Positions 24,194 to 36,185 of a stretch of DNA of 64,000 bases are shown in pieces. The stretch is from Talinum fruticosum (Eukaryota > Streptophyta > Magnoliopsida > Caryophyllales > Talinaceae). Both the position numbers and the translations under genes were made by a program. Location of the stretch: assembly GCA_021018815.1 (NCBI GenBank), contig JAITYX010000002.1, positions 8,277,001-8,341,000 on the forward strand, read 5' to 3'. The number at the start of each line of letters is the position of its first letter. Within the stretch, counting starts at the first letter, position 1. Under the pieces are notes generated by a model. That model did no database searches, was not told where the DNA came from, and saw only the letters and a program-made list of their open reading frames with translations.

Positions 24194-27100
24194 GGAGATA
24201 GGCAGACTGCCTAGTTGTGTGTTTGGGATATAATGGTTTCTAGCCTCCTTTTTCTTATGCTGCTGGAGCATTTGACAGATCACTCTGACTGCTGTGCTGC
24301 TTTGTTGTTTTTGTAAGCATTGTTTTGAGAGATTTTCTATGATTGGTCTAGCAAATTTATATGTCTATTGCAATCAATTGACTTCTAATTTTGCACCCTG
24401 CAGACTTTTAATGAATTCTTCATTAGGGAATTGAAGCCTGGAGTAAGACCTATTGCTTGTATGGATCGTGATAATGTTGCAGTGTGTGCTGCTGATAGCC
24501 GTCTAATGGCTTTTAAAACTGTTGAAGAGAGCACCAGATTTTGGATCAAGGTATCATTTTGAGAGAGAAAAAGGGTTTTGTGAACCTTGTGGTAACATGA
24601 ACATATGGGCAAATGTGCAGTCTGGTTGATGTGAAGTTTCAGTGATGCCAAATTACGTTTACTGCAACTTTCCATGCAACATTCCACTGCAGATTTTATA
24701 GGACGCATTCATGTGATAAGTAGATCAAATTACCGTACTCTTTTATCTCCTTGTCACCATCTACATGCTATGTTTTTCACCATGTTTTTTTGCTTTACAT
24801 AGAACTAAATATAATATTGGATAGTTGCACGATTTTATCACTACTGCCATCTATGAAATTAGTTCTATCCTAGAACATGAAACATTTCCAGGAAACATTG
24901 CTTGTTGTAATGTTTCCTGGTGATTTTTGAAGTGTGAAAGTCTTTGGTACTAGTAGCATTGGAATAGAGTTTATCTTAGGATTTGCTCAGAAGTAAAGGT
25001 ACCACTCTTCTGAGATGGAGGTAATAGAACCAGCAGTAGCTAAAGCATCTGAACAATCGAAAAAGTGAAAGCTCAAGATTAAAATGAAAAGCTCTAAGAA
25101 AGAAAGCTAAAAAGAATTACTTCTCATTTCAATCAGTAAGGTGCGAGAGATTTGTTGCGTGGCACACATTTTTGGTTATGATGCTGAATACCTTACATCT
25201 TGTATAGGTGCTCCTCTAGTCACTTGGTTTTATCGCAAAATTTGTTTAGGAGTCAGTTTTGGAGTGGTTCTTTAACAGACAATCAGGATAGAAATCAGTT
25301 TACCGCACATTGGCCGGCCCTCTGAATGACTTCATGTCTATGTTTGCGATCCCTTCTAGCATTGCTAGTTTTTTTCCCTTGACGAGTAAACAAAAAAATT
25401 GTATCAAAAGACACCAAGGGATGTCACCCGTCTAACAAAAGGGGAAAACACCAAATAATCAAGCCCTCAAGCTCTGGACAATAATCATATCAACAAAATC
25501 CCAAAAAGTCAACTAGCGTTGGTAGTTATATTGGATAAAAATCATGAAAGATTTTTTTCAGTCTAATAATGAATCTGTTAATGGTTCCATAACTTCCATT
25601 GGTCAAGTTCAAAGATATTTGCCTTTGTAAGCACAAGGAAGGGCTAGGGATCACACCTCTTCACTTGATAAATGAAGCTATCAAGATAAGTGGCTATGAG
25701 GTTTGTAAACGAGGGCAAACTCCTCATGGAAAGATGTGGTCAATGAGAAACATGGGATCGAAAAATTTGGTGAATGGAGTAAGAAGAGTCCAAGTGCTCA
25801 TGGTTCGGGCTACTACAAGTATAATCATAGTAGGTCCTTGCTGTTCCAGTCCTTGGTGTGCTTTGAGGGGAAAACTGGTTTATGGGTGTTGCTTTGGATC
25901 AACCGTTGAAGTTTCAATTCCCGGATTTTTCAGGATGGCACACTTATAGGAGCAGCATAGAAGTGCTGTTTTGAAGTGATGGCTATTGACTAGAGCCATT
26001 GGAACTTGGAACTTAACGTTCTTGAGAAACACGAAAGACTCGAAAAGGAAAGCTCTTTTATTTTGGTGGCTTTACTTTCCGGTATGGTTGTTGTGCTTGA
26101 AGGCAACAATGTTATTGTGTGGCTCCAAAGGGGATCTTCTTTTGTCGTGCTTAAACAATCTAACTACAGTGACTTTCTTGTCTATGCCATTTGGATATCT
26201 AAAACTCCTACTAGAGCCTTTTGTGGGGTGTAAGGGGTGTTTGGGAAGGTCAAATTACCGTGGAGGATATGCTTAAGAAAAAAAATTTATTTAGCAAGTA
26301 GGTGTCTTATTTGCCTAGAGGAGGATGAATTGGCTAACCTCTTCCTTCTTTATTCTGAGTGGGCTCTTTGTCATTGTCGTCCTCCATGATGGGATTAGTC
26401 AGTTTGAACTCATATTTTGGTTGCTCAGAAAGAAGGATGAGTAAAGTTTGGTTCTTGGAAGTTAAAAGATGATTCCATTTGCTAGTTGGCATATGTTCGG
26501 AATAAAAGGTTTTAAGGACTCGGCAGATTTTTAGGGCAAAGATATGTCTATCAATAAATCAACCTTTTTGAGAATTCTATATAGTTGAAGTCAAGTGCTT
26601 AATTATGAATGAGAGTTCAATTTTTTTTTAATGTTGTAGGGAACATTATTCATGAGCATTATTTTTCATTACTCATAATAAAAAATAAAAAAAACAGAGC
26701 ATTATGGAACATGTAACTTTTTTTGTTCCCCAAATCATTAGTTGAGATGTCTTAAGTACCTGTGTTAGACAACACTCAGACGTGGGTATGGATACTTAAC
26801 CCTTCATTTTAGACCAAAAATATATCCAAAAATTGCCCAGTCCAACATGACACCTCTGTCGGACACTTGACATTTCGACATGGGTATGACCAAGTCCAAG
26901 GAATGTAGTCTTTTAGAAGCATAAATAGAGCTAATACGTAGGGCCTTACCGCCCAAGTTTACGACAAAAGTCATAGCCCTGTTATAAAAGTCCTCCCAAG
27001 ATGTTAACCTGCTGCAGTAAAATAGTAAAGTAATCTGCTATAGAAGATTGTAGTGGTAAATATACTTTAAAAACCAGATATGTTAGCAATACTAAAGTTG

Positions 27101-30100
27101 TTGGATACAATTATGTCTAGTGTGTGGCCTAAGTTCGAGCACACAAATTCTCCATGAGTACAGTAGAGTGAATGTATGCGATGTGCAACAATCTCTGTTT
27201 TGATTTCCATTGTATATACTATATTATGTAGAGTTTACACAAGCTGCCTCTATTTGGAATTTGGACTTTTTTCCTTCCTGATGCCGTATGATTATGTAGG
27301 GCCGGAAATTTTCAATTCAAGGCCTGCTGGGCAAGGGCATCTCCTCTAGTCCTTTTGTTGAAGGGACATTGGTGATATTTCGATTGGCACCTCAGGTGAT
27401 TCAATGAACTTATTTCAGGCCACTATTCAGTTGACATGTTCTTTCAGTGAAAACTTCTAACCTGTCGTCACTTTAAACCATCTGTTTTCAAAAGCTTGAA
27501 TTCTACATATTATGCCAGGATTATCATCGTTTTCATCTTCCGGTTTCGGGCACAATTGAGCAATTTGTTGATATTCCTGGGAGCTTATATACTGTACGTC
27601 TTTTTATCCTTTCATTTGATCAGTAATTCAGCATGCTAAAGTCTCAGTCAGTCATCTTATTTTCTTCTATGTCTTCTCTCTTCTTTTTGATTATAGGTTA
27701 ACCCTATCGCTGTAAATAGCAAGTATTGCAATGTCTTCACAGAAAATAAGCGAGTTGTAGCTATAGTTTCAACTGACAACTTTGGAAAGGTTTGCCTGTT
27801 AATTTTTTTTTATTTATTCATCTGCTTTTACGCTTTGGATGTTACCAATGGTATTCTGCACTTTGCATTTTGAATTAGTTGAAGTCTTTTGGGTACTGCT
27901 TTTAGGTCTCACATTCTACTATTTGCAATAATCAAAGTATGGAGATGTTAGTAATACAGCACTCCTTCAGTCGCACATCTTTTCTGTTGATTTTTATGTA
28001 CTGCTTGGGGATAAAAAAAAAAAGGAAACTCAGTGCCATAATGAAGTTTGGTGTGGCCATTAGTAGCGCAAGTGGTTTAGGTATGTCCTGCTCACATTAG
28101 CTGTACTTCAGGTTTGGCTGCACTTTGGGTTTGGGTCAGAGAATGCTAAATCTTGATCCTGAAATTCTCATATTAGGGCTAACCCAATGGCTTAAGAGTG
28201 CTTTTTATATATTTATCTTCATTCTTATTATATAATAAAAGGATTTTGCTATCATCGTCTCTGTTTTTTGAGAATACCAATCTTGGCAAATAATATTGAT
28301 CTTAATAATTAAGACAAGTTACAAAATTACTATCGGCCCTCAACCCCATTAAAACGAAAATCTCTCCTCTCAATAATGCCCTGTCCCTATATATTTCTCT
28401 AAGAATGATGAGCTCTTTAATTTTCTCATCTTCCCCACCATCACCAACCATTGCCAGAGAGTACTCATCTTCAACAATACCCAACCATCATCCCATTATT
28501 TTTATAATTTGCATTTCTGCACCATCGTTCCTTGATTGACATAATCTAGCTTTAGCAGTGGGTTCATCCTAGCTCTAGGTCTGCCATTAGTGCCGCTGAC
28601 ATCAAGCTTGTCCATATATTATTCTTTTACTGAAGGATTTTACATCTCAAACCTCCAAATATATATTCCTTCGAAAGTAATAAAAAGGAATAAATACATG
28701 GGGCAAAGAAGAAATAAAAAAGGATACAAAATTGTATTGGGTGCACCTGACAATTAGTGTTTTATTGAAAAATGCATTGACTCAATTTATCAACCGTATA
28801 ATCAGTAGTGTAGACCCACAATTTTTGGGTCACTTGGGTTTTCTTCATTTTGGTTTCCATTTGGAAAAATCGTGTCCAAGGGTTAGAATTTGAGATTCGG
28901 GTCAATTTAGTACTGTTTGAATTGTCAGGGTAATTTGGATCTCCTGCATGCCTGGCTCATCTGATTGCTTTCACTAAGAAGCTGTTGCTTTCTCTATAAT
29001 AATCTGGTTGCAGGTGGCTTTTGTTGCTATTGGAGCAACAATGGTTGGCAGCATCACATTTACTAAAGAGGAAGGTGATTATGTTAAAAAAGGCGATGAG
29101 GTTGGCAACTTTCGGATTTTGTTTTATGAGCAATTGGACATACTATTCTTCCTTTCTTTGTCTCCCTTTTCCATGACCAAAGTTGTTTTTTATGATGCTT
29201 CAGTTTGGGTACTTCTCATTCGGTGGAAGCACAGTGATTTGTGTCTTTGAGAAGGTATTCAGTGATTCCACTTTTAACATATTCTCAAAATGCATTTAGT
29301 TAGGTCTTTGATGAATGGTTTAGTTACATGAGCATGCGGATCAATGGAAAATTAGGGGAAACCAGGTCTCTCGATCATCCTTATATCACTTAAACAAACT
29401 TCAGATGTGCAAACGTTGTGCTAGAGAAATGCTGCCAAGCATAATGTAAATATGTAAGCATGCTTTCAGGTTCAAATTTTACTAGAGCTTTACACAAATG
29501 TTTTTCACCTAATTTTCTACATTCACCTCATCGCATATTTGTTTTTTTGTTTACTTTATTCACTTTATTTTTCCTAACACCTTCCTCACCCGATCACCCC
29601 CAACCCCATCTCCCCCCAAAAAAAAGAATGTTATTAAGTATTAACCAATGATATCTCATAATGAAGATTTCAGATATTAACTAATTATATGCATAAATTC
29701 TCTTCAAGCTCTTGGAGAATTGGTACGAGATGCGGAAGTTACCCCCTTAGCCTTTGATCCTTGGGTATTGGAATTTGTTGGCACCAACAGGCTCTTTTGG
29801 GTTCTGGCTTATGGGCTTGGTTCGTTTACCCTCCTTTCCCATTGGATTTGACTAGTCCATTTGGTTTACCTTTAGTTTGGGGCTTAGTGAGGTCCAACTT
29901 ATCATTGTTTAAAAAGAATATGCACAAAATCTCAGGTTGTAATTTATAATTTTGTAAATCTTTGGCACTATTTTATTATTCACCCTAAGACAATTTGCTA
30001 TATTCAATTAGCTCTAGTTATCATTCTTAACCAAAAGCTCAATCTTGTCTGGTTTTTACTAAACTTGGAAAATGGGTTACTTGGTTGGGGTTCAAGTCGA

Positions 30101-31140
30101 CTAAATTTTGGGTTGGATTGGGCTATATTCAGGTCATGTTTTGGGGTTTAGGTTGGTGTTTGGATAGGATCATTTTCGGTTGGGTTGACTTTTCGGCTGA
30201 TTGATATTTGATCCAATACTTGTCTTTCAAAGAAAAACAACTTTGGAGAAAAAGATTTAATTGGTTGAAAAAGATTTAATTGGTTCAATTTGGTTTTCAG
30301 CTCCATATTGAGGTTGGGTTAGTCTATTTTTGCGTCGGGCTTGACATGGGTCTGTGTTATCCAGTTTGGTTTTAGTTCGTGGGTTAGTTCTGCTTGGTCT
30401 ATATTATTTTTTCCTAGAGAAGAATTTATCCCATGCAAAAATAATATGTTGTTACAACACTGGTCTATCCAAAACGAGATATGGAGAACTCAGTATTTAA
30501 TTTTCACTTTCTTGCCTCTTCAAAATGAACCCATATGCTGATCACCGTGCAAAAGTAGATAAGTCAAACCACCAATGGAATTAGAAAGGAGAAGGAGTGG
30601 TCTATGAAAATATGAACTTTATATAAGATCTATCACTGCTTATTATTAACCTCCCAACCAACCCCATCTCTGAGGAACATTCTAAAATCAAAAAATGACA
30701 CTACCTAATGAGATCTGAGAAGGGAGGGTGAAGTAGTGATCTGTGAATTGTGAATGATTCTCCATATTCCAAGCACATGTACCAAGAAGTTGTGCTGTGG
30801 TTATTGCTTGATTTTGTACCTATTTCTATGGTTTTCCCATTTAGTTTTTGCTCTCCCAGCAGTTCATTTTTCCGGGAAAATAGGTGCCCCTGTAGTACAG
30901 CTGATGACCTATTCCAAATTGACTCAACAAGCAACGAGGCCCCATATATAAGTTTGTTTTGATTGGAAACTGAGTAATTAATTTTCTTGTAGTGGATTGA
31001 CCTAATGTCTTCTTTTGTCCTAGCAGGATGTTATAAAGCTGGATGAAGATCTCCTAGACAATAGTGCCAGATCACTTGAGACATTGGTCCGTGTAGGAAT
31101 GACACTTGGCGTATCCACCAAGAGTGACATGCATAGTTGA
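11271..31140 (+). CDS. Phosphatidylserine decarboxylase with C2 and EF-hand domains (PSD2/PSD3 type)
   Basis: Converts phosphatidylserine to phosphatidylethanolamine in endomembranes; Arabidopsis PSD2 and PSD3 are tonoplast and ER forms. Exons: 11271-11477, 11566-11645, 12365-12389, 15193-15252, 15606-15674, 16782-16873, 16957-17007, 18845-18928, 19055-19146, 20312-20467, 20617-20701, 21367-21478, 22279-22378, 23495-23542, 24404-24550, 27300-27395, 27519-27593, 27697-27789, 29014-29100, 29204-29254, 31027-31140. About 641 aa are expected. Order: basic N-terminus (KLRHIHRR), C2 domain (about 65-180), EF-hand loops DYNEDGQLSFSE and DENGDGVVSMDE, a CPVC pair, then the decarboxylase domain with AADSR, DYHRFH and the self-cleavage site FGGST near residue 594; cleavage at G-S yields the pyruvoyl group. 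The frame needs one missing T at 16856-16859 and one missing A at 22320-22325. Intron 13 uses a GC donor (22379). PSD2 versus PSD3 is not resolved. Confidence 0.9.
12507..12616. mobile_element. Stowaway MITE in PSD intron 3
   Basis: A 110 bp element flanked by TA on both sides (12505-12506 and 12617-12618). The left terminus CTCCCTTCTGTCCCAAATTA matches the reverse complement of the right terminus, CGCCCTCCATCACAAATTA, followed by CTTGT and CCTCTT on both. CTCCCTCYGTCCC termini with a TA target duplication are the hallmark of Stowaway (Tc1/Mariner-type) MITEs. Confidence 0.85.
12940..13600 (+). mobile_element. LINE 3' fragment A (zf-RVT region), PSD intron 3
   Basis: Frames with shifts encode the C-terminal part of a plant non-LTR retrotransposon. 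A cysteine-rich stretch resembles the zf-RVT domain (SWCAMCLAEEEFAIQLFVHC), followed by IWWSTWKERNYRIFEDKAS, matching the typical W..WKERN.RIF motif of plant LINE ends. The 3' part has CCTTGGTGTCTTTTTATACA and an A-rich end, shared with the antisense fragment at 25375-25525. No reverse transcriptase core is present, so it is a 5'-truncated dead copy. Confidence 0.75.
13615..13670. repeat. 28 bp tandem duplication in PSD intron 3
   Basis: Two copies of AATTGACTACTTAAATGGCT followed by TTGG, separated by GTAT. Likely a replication-slippage duplication just past the LINE fragment. Confidence 0.8.
16045..16640 (+). mobile_element. LINE 3' fragment B, PSD intron 5
   Basis: Same element type as fragment A, but more decayed. 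It keeps the order of an IW.SKAP-like segment, GGAAAGGAAATCTGATTTTT (the WKERN.RIF equivalent), TTTTGAGAATTTTGTATAGT and GGATTTTGTAGAT, each with a near match in fragment A around 13340-13420. Multiple stops and shifts. It ends a little upstream of exon 6. Confidence 0.65.
17815..18310 (+). mobile_element. LINE 3' fragment C, PSD intron 7
   Basis: Decayed zf-RVT-like stretch: a CAATCCATTAATCATTTGCT segment reads as S-I-N-H-L-L-L-G-C, the typical cysteine/histidine context before a W-rich stretch, followed about 170 bp later by GAGAGGAACAGAAGAATTTT (ERNRRIF). It ends near TTTTTCCTTGTAAAAATA, like other LINE 3' ends here. Degenerate, with no long frame. Confidence 0.55.
24160..24191 (+). repeat. 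(TA)n microsatellite in PSD intron 14
   Basis: About sixteen TA units. Likely length-polymorphic. It generates a spurious minus-strand open frame rich in isoleucine and tyrosine. Confidence 0.9.
25375..25525 (-). mobile_element. LINE 3' end fragment D, antisense, PSD intron 15
   Basis: The reverse complement matches the 3' end of fragment A, sharing GGGATTTTGTTGATATGATT, GAGCTTGAGGGCTTGAT and CCTTGGTGTCTTTT in the same order and spacing. Only the 3' untranslated part is present. It lies directly upstream of the sense fragment E, so two insertions of one family met in opposite orientation. Confidence 0.75.
25590..26690 (+). mobile_element. LINE 3' fragment E, PSD intron 15
   Basis: The longest LINE piece. 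Frames contain FKDICLCKHKEGLGI, the usual D.VC.PK..GGLGI segment at the end of plant LINE reverse transcriptase, then AIWISKTPTRAF (IWKSKAP type), a CLICLEEDE zf-RVT-like stretch, and a decayed terminal W..(R/E)N.R segment. The A-rich end AATAAAAAATAAAAAAAACA lies around 26678-26697. Several stops and frameshifts make it dead. Confidence 0.75.
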
Positions 31141-31587
31141 AGCAGTTGACGGCTCCATTCCCTGCTTGTGATTGGAAAAGTCCATGTACAGCATGTAAAT
31201 CGGAAAAATCAGCTCTTCTTGCTGTGTTTTTCTCATCCTTTTGCTGTTGCAATTCAGTGCACATCTTATTCTATCCTCCCCCTCCCCCCTTTTGTGAATT
31301 TTCATATTTCCAACTTGTATCAAATCAGAAAATACAGGAGGAAAAACATTGATGTAATTTTACGGCATACTCATTTGATTAATGCTGAAGCATATGATTT
31401 GAAGAACTGAAGCTTAATCATAGGTCGAATTAGTGAAATAGTTAATAGTTATATCTGTCTAGTTTGAAAATTGAGACACTATATTTGAGTACTGAAGTCA
31501 TTTAATTTACATCAGAAATGTTTACACTACTCTGAATATTCTACAGTGGTAAAGAGTTCTGTACTGCTGAGATGATTCTTCTGTTTG
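31141..31587. other. Convergent spacer between PSD and ANTH gene
   Basis: 447 bp between the two stop codons of convergent genes. It must hold both 3' untranslated regions, which may overlap. No other feature seen. Confidence 0.7.
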
Positions 31588-33939
31588 TTACATGGTGGGC
31601 GGTCTTCCTTGCATGTTAGGCAACCCAAAGTGACCCTGCATACCATTTTTCTGATATTGTTGCCACAGTAACTGCTCTTCTACCAATAATCTTTGCTTCT
31701 TCTCCATGTCTGACATTTGAACATAAGATGGTGGTGGCATCCCCAATGATGCCACAAAAGGGTCCGCATTCCCCAAGCCACTGCCCGATGATGATGGTGG
31801 TGCTGGTAATGCTAGTAGGTGTGGGTTCCCAAGTGAGCCAAGAGCTACACTGCTGGTGCTACCGGACCATCTGACATGGTTGGAAGCCATGGCTGCATTT
31901 GCCGCCCCTTGCTGGTACATGCCATCGAGCATCAATAAGTCAAACCCACCGCCAAGGGCCGCCTTCTGATGGGGCAAATAGCTGACCGACTGGACTAATG
32001 CTGTCTCCCAGTCCGACTTGTCTTTGAGCACCTCCCATGCCGGGGCTGCTGGTAGCCCTGGTGGTGTGGTACCCACTGCCCCTTCAAAAAGAGCCAAGGC
32101 TAGTTTATCCCCGTGCTCTTCACTCGTAGGTGCATCATCTCCCAGGTGCAGCAGATCAGCTTCTAAAGACTCAGGTACCTGTTTTTCTCCTCTTTTTCGT
32201 TTTCGTCCTCTTTCTCCTCCCTTTTAGGGGGCTTTCAGGGCAAGAAAGTGCCTTTACTTGGTTCATATCTTCAAGATTTTCTTGCTCTTCCTCCTGTGAG
32301 GCAGCTTGAGCCTCCTCTTCATACTCTATGACAGGGAGTCCGCTTTGTGCATCAGCTGCCTTTTCTCTTATGAATTCATCCATCAACTCAAGCTTTTTGG
32401 GGTGATTTTCTCAACTTCTGGGCACTCCGAGGCTCGTAGGACTCCAGCATCTTTGCACCAAGAATAGTATGCATCGAGCTCGTCAAATTGTTTGGAGACT
32501 CGACAGAAGATCTCATGAACTTTGACACATTCTGGGATTTCAAGATCCTTGAATCTATCTATTAGAAAGGTTAGAAGTTCTGTTGTGTCATAATACATTT
32601 GCTCACTCTCTTTCACAATTGGGTGCAGAGCTACGGTAACAAGGCGATGGTGCTTTGCCAATCCTAGGACAGTTTTCCAATGAAAAAGGAAGATTCATTA
32701 AACCAGGAAAGAAAGCCGATACGTTATTAGGTTTGGGATTTCAAACCTTTTGCTTTCTGTCTTGCCTTATTGAAATTGAAATTCATCTTGGTGAAAGACG
32801 TGAGACCAATATTAGCTAACCAAGAAAAAAATTTTCTTTGTGGGAGTTATTTGTGGCCGAAGTTGGTTTTTTTTTTTTTTTTAAAGGAGGGGGAGGGGGT
32901 GGTGTAACTAAATTTCAATCAATATATGTCTAAACAAAAAAGAGACCATTTTTTGAGCGAAATATTATGAAATAATATAAACATATTTGCGATGTCCAAT
33001 TTAATAGGTGCTACTTAATTTAATTCAATTAATGAATTTTCTGAGAATTATTATTACCGATTAATTGAATTTAGTTTGAATTTTGTCTATGTTGATCTTT
33101 ATATGTCCTTTTTACCGAAACTATCCAATATAGTAAAGGATGTAAGAAATTTAAAATGAGACTTATTTAAGAAAAATTACCTGTTGGCTTGGTAGCTAGA
33201 AACCTCTCAAACAGTTGTTGCAAATTTTGAATCTTAGAGAAGATCTCCTCAATCTTCAAGTCATTCATTGTAGTGTTTCTTGAAGTAGAAGTTGTTGCTG
33301 AGGCAGCGTCCTCGTCCTCGTTTGGATTCCTTCTCTTTCCTTGCATTCGATACTCGAGCCTCCGGTCCAAATACATGGCATAAGTCCTGACAAATGCTGA
33401 GTAGTCCCATGAATTGGACCTCGACATGTCGTGAAAGTCTGACATGTTCAAGAGGCGAGTCCCTCGCCTTGTTGTGAAGAAGATCTCTTGTTCATACGCA
33501 GGGTGACCTTCTGCCAAGAGCTTTTGGACTAGCATTAGTGTCTTGATAGCTACTACCTGTTGACGAGTTGAAAAACAAAATAAACTAATGAAAGTAGAAA
33601 AAATAAAGGAAAATGAAATTTCATAATGAAAAAAGGCATGTACTTTAATTCAAAACACCTGTTGTAAATCTTTGTATGGTTAGACAATTACATTACCCAA
33701 TTTTTCGTTTTATTAAGGCGTCTAGAAATTGTGTTAACACATTCTGAAATGAATGCTCCAGAATAGCACGTTAAGCTAATAATTTCTCGAATATGTCTTT
33801 CCTCAGCAGGGAACTCTTCATGCCTTGTGGTCTTGACAATGGCAACATCTAGGTCAGAAAGGGAGCCAGTGCTTCCAACTTTTGCTAGTCCTATGCTTGT
33901 TTTATCCTTTACTGCTCCTATAGCTCTTCTTAGCGCCAT
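31588..33939 (-). CDS. Putative clathrin assembly protein, ANTH domain (AP180/PICALM family)
   Basis: Endocytic adaptor that binds phosphoinositides and clathrin at the plasma membrane. Three exons on the minus strand: 33697-33939, 33181-33556 and 31588-32663, with GT..AG borders. About 565 aa are expected. The N-terminus MALRRAIGAVKDKTSIGLAK is the usual ANTH start with its basic lipid-binding lysines, and WDYSAFVRTYAMYLDRRLEY and HHRLVTVALHPIVKESEQMY are core ANTH segments. The tail has clathrin-box-like sites LLHLGDD (about 375) and DLLMLD (about 449) and an AP-2-binding DPF (about 508). An acidic/lysine-rich linker separates domain and tail. The third exon is broken by three homopolymer contractions: minus-strand A-runs at 32394-32398 and 32182-32186 and a C-run at 32227-32231. 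Adding three bases makes exon 3 exactly in frame. It resembles the Arabidopsis PICALM5 group, but I am unsure of the ortholog. Confidence 0.88.
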
Positions 33940-34904
33940 AAATATTTCAGAACATTAAACGACGAGTAAGTGAAAACTTCAGAATTTACCCGCAACATTT
34001 AAAATACAATACAAAACCTAATTAGAAAAACAAAACAATAACGAAATGTAGTTCTATCAAAACCGAAGAGATATTAACAAGATAATCTTAATAAAATAAA
34101 TACATAACAAACCTAAGATATGAAGAATATATGATATCAGATTTTTATGATTCACCCAATGATCTTGGACGTTGGTCTCTAACAATTAGAATTAGAATGA
34201 ATTGTTGTGCCCTATTTTCACCCCTAAATGAATATCCTTGGAAACCTAACTAGAATATGCATTGGTAATAAACCATGTTTTTGTGTACTTTTCAAAATTA
34301 TCAATGGTGATGGAGTGGGAGAAGGAAATGAGAAGAATATAATCTTAACCTCCTTTCCTCCTCCTCTATGTTTCTTTTTCGTTTCTCTTTTTATTTTTAT
34401 TTCTCTCTCCTCTCTCTTTTTATTTTCTACATATATTGTTTTTGTGGTTTTCTATAACTTTTAATAGATTCTGGATAACTATTTTTCAAATAACCACATA
34501 TTATTCCATAAATTTAGCAAGAAAAATGAGAATTATGAAGTGTTAGAACAATTAAAAAAAAGGGTCAAGTGGCACTTGTTAGATTTGACACAAAGATTAC
34601 ATTTAATTTTTAAACTAAACAACAATTAATGATAATTGAATGAGATGTTTTGCAATAGAGAAAATAACGAAAATTGAGATTATATTTGTCAATTTAAATT
34701 TTACTAAACCATAGTCTTATGAAATAAAAATCTATTAGAAAAATATAGAAATACTTTTTTTATAAATCTCTAGAATATGAATAATTAGTGGATAATTTTT
34801 CAGATAAATTAAACAAATATCTCAAACCTTAAGAAAAACGCTATTCTCCAATATTGTAAATGAGACTATAAAAGATAACACAAATGAGGATCAAAGTAAA
34901 TTTA
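33940..34904. other. AT-rich region upstream of ANTH gene
   Basis: Presumably the ANTH promoter near 33940-34300. No clear TATA box or gene recognised. The plus-strand open frame 34228-34464 is a T/C-rich low-complexity frame and is not called. Confidence 0.45.
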
Positions 34905-35075
34905 AGTAATATATATATATATATATATATTCGCTTGATTAAGGGCATAATTCTTTTCGAATTAAAGCTAATAAAAACCCGCTCAATTAACAATACATAT
35001 ATATATATATATATTTGCTTGATTAAGGGCATAATTTTTTCGAATTAAAGCTAATAAAAACCCTCTCAATTAACA
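34905..35075. repeat. Tandem duplication of about 85 bp with (AT)n
   Basis: Two copies, about 34907-34990 and 34993-35074. Each consists of an AT microsatellite, then GCTTGATTAAGGGCATAAT, TTCGAATTAAAGCTAATAAA and AACCC followed by CTCAATTAAC. The copies differ by a few bases, so this is a fairly recent local duplication. Confidence 0.85.
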
Positions 35076-35293
35076 CATACACTTTTAAAAATTTAATCTT
35101 ATAATTTTTCTTTACTGAAATGAAAATTATATCACCTCAACCGACACTTTATTTCTCTTTTAGATATTTCATAAATTTTAAATTTAATATATACGATTTC
35201 CTTTTGTGGCTCTTTTGAAACTTATATATATATATATATGCATGCTTTTATAATTGAGAAGAAGATGATTCATGCTTTTATAATTTCGAATTG

Positions 35294-35440
35294 ATTCGGG
35301 GACACTATTCCGGAGATATCGATAAGTGAATTGCAATTTGATAATCAAAAGATGGATGTGACTATGCAATGCCATTTTGTCAAGCAGCCATTTCAAGTTA
35401 GGAATAGTAAAAATCCATGTGATATTTTCATAATGGGTTT
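35294..35440. repeat. First copy of a dispersed repeat around an LTR remnant
   Basis: Contains CGGGGACACTATTC, GAATTGCAATTTGATAATCA, GTGACTATGCA and CCATTTTGTCAA in the same order as the segment starting near 36166, about 870 bp downstream. The downstream copy is embedded in a fold-back structure. Confidence 0.7.
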
Positions 35441-36030
35441 TACTATTTAATCAAAACATTATTCACTCAAAGTTTTTGTCGAATAATCTTTACAACCTGT
35501 TCAAGCTTTCTACCTGGCAAGAAGCTGTTCAAGATAAGATGATTCATACTTTTGGTCTAATCAAGACTCGCTCCAATAATTCAATAATGTCGAAGATATT
35601 TTCAAGATCAAGATTCTATTTCAATCAAGACTCTCAATCGTCCAAGTGTTCGGCATTTATTCATTATTGTAATCTATAAATAGATACTCATTTGTTTAGT
35701 AGAAGGCAGCACTTGCCTTTCGTAAACCATCACTCGTAATCACTACTCACTACCCATTACATCCTTATTACTTTCTTCAATCTCTCTCCGAGAGTTTTAT
35801 CAATCATCCGTACAAGTTTCAATTTATTAATCAAAGTAAGTTTTGATTCATCTTCTTCTCAATTACGCTTTATATTTACAATTCCCTATTTTAATCTTTT
35901 GTTTTGAAAGAATTAATTTGTTAAATTAATTTGTCGCCTTGCTTCCCGCTACTCAACCACAAACGAGTACCCGAGCTTCATCCACGAGCTCTAGTCCGAT
36001 CCTGTCCCTATCCGGTATTAGAGCCAAGTC
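35440..36030 (+). mobile_element. LTR-retrotransposon remnant (LTR end plus primer-binding site)
   Basis: CCGGTATTAGAGCCAAGT at 36012-36029 is close to the complement of the initiator-methionine tRNA 3' end (TGGTATCAGAGCCA type), the usual plant retrotransposon primer-binding site. Upstream lie CTATAAATAG at 35676-35685, a good TATA box, and a C/T-rich R/U5-like stretch, as in an LTR. No gag or pol frame follows, so this is a solo-like or miniature (TRIM-like) remnant. I cannot fix the LTR start or the second LTR. Confidence 0.5.
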
Positions 36031-36185
36031 TGTCTATTTTGTTGTTGCACCGTAAGGCCTAGCATTGGTCGGCACGTGTGAGGTGGTCCTGGTAGAGGGT
36101 GGTTCCGGTAGTGTGTGTGCGTAATTATCGACGAAAGGAAGTGGATGTTACTATTCACTTACTATTCGGGGACACTATTCAGAGA

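Noticed and set aside
24041..24283. Minus-strand frame with an isoleucine-tyrosine run
   Set aside because: Product of the (TA)n tract in PSD intron 14.
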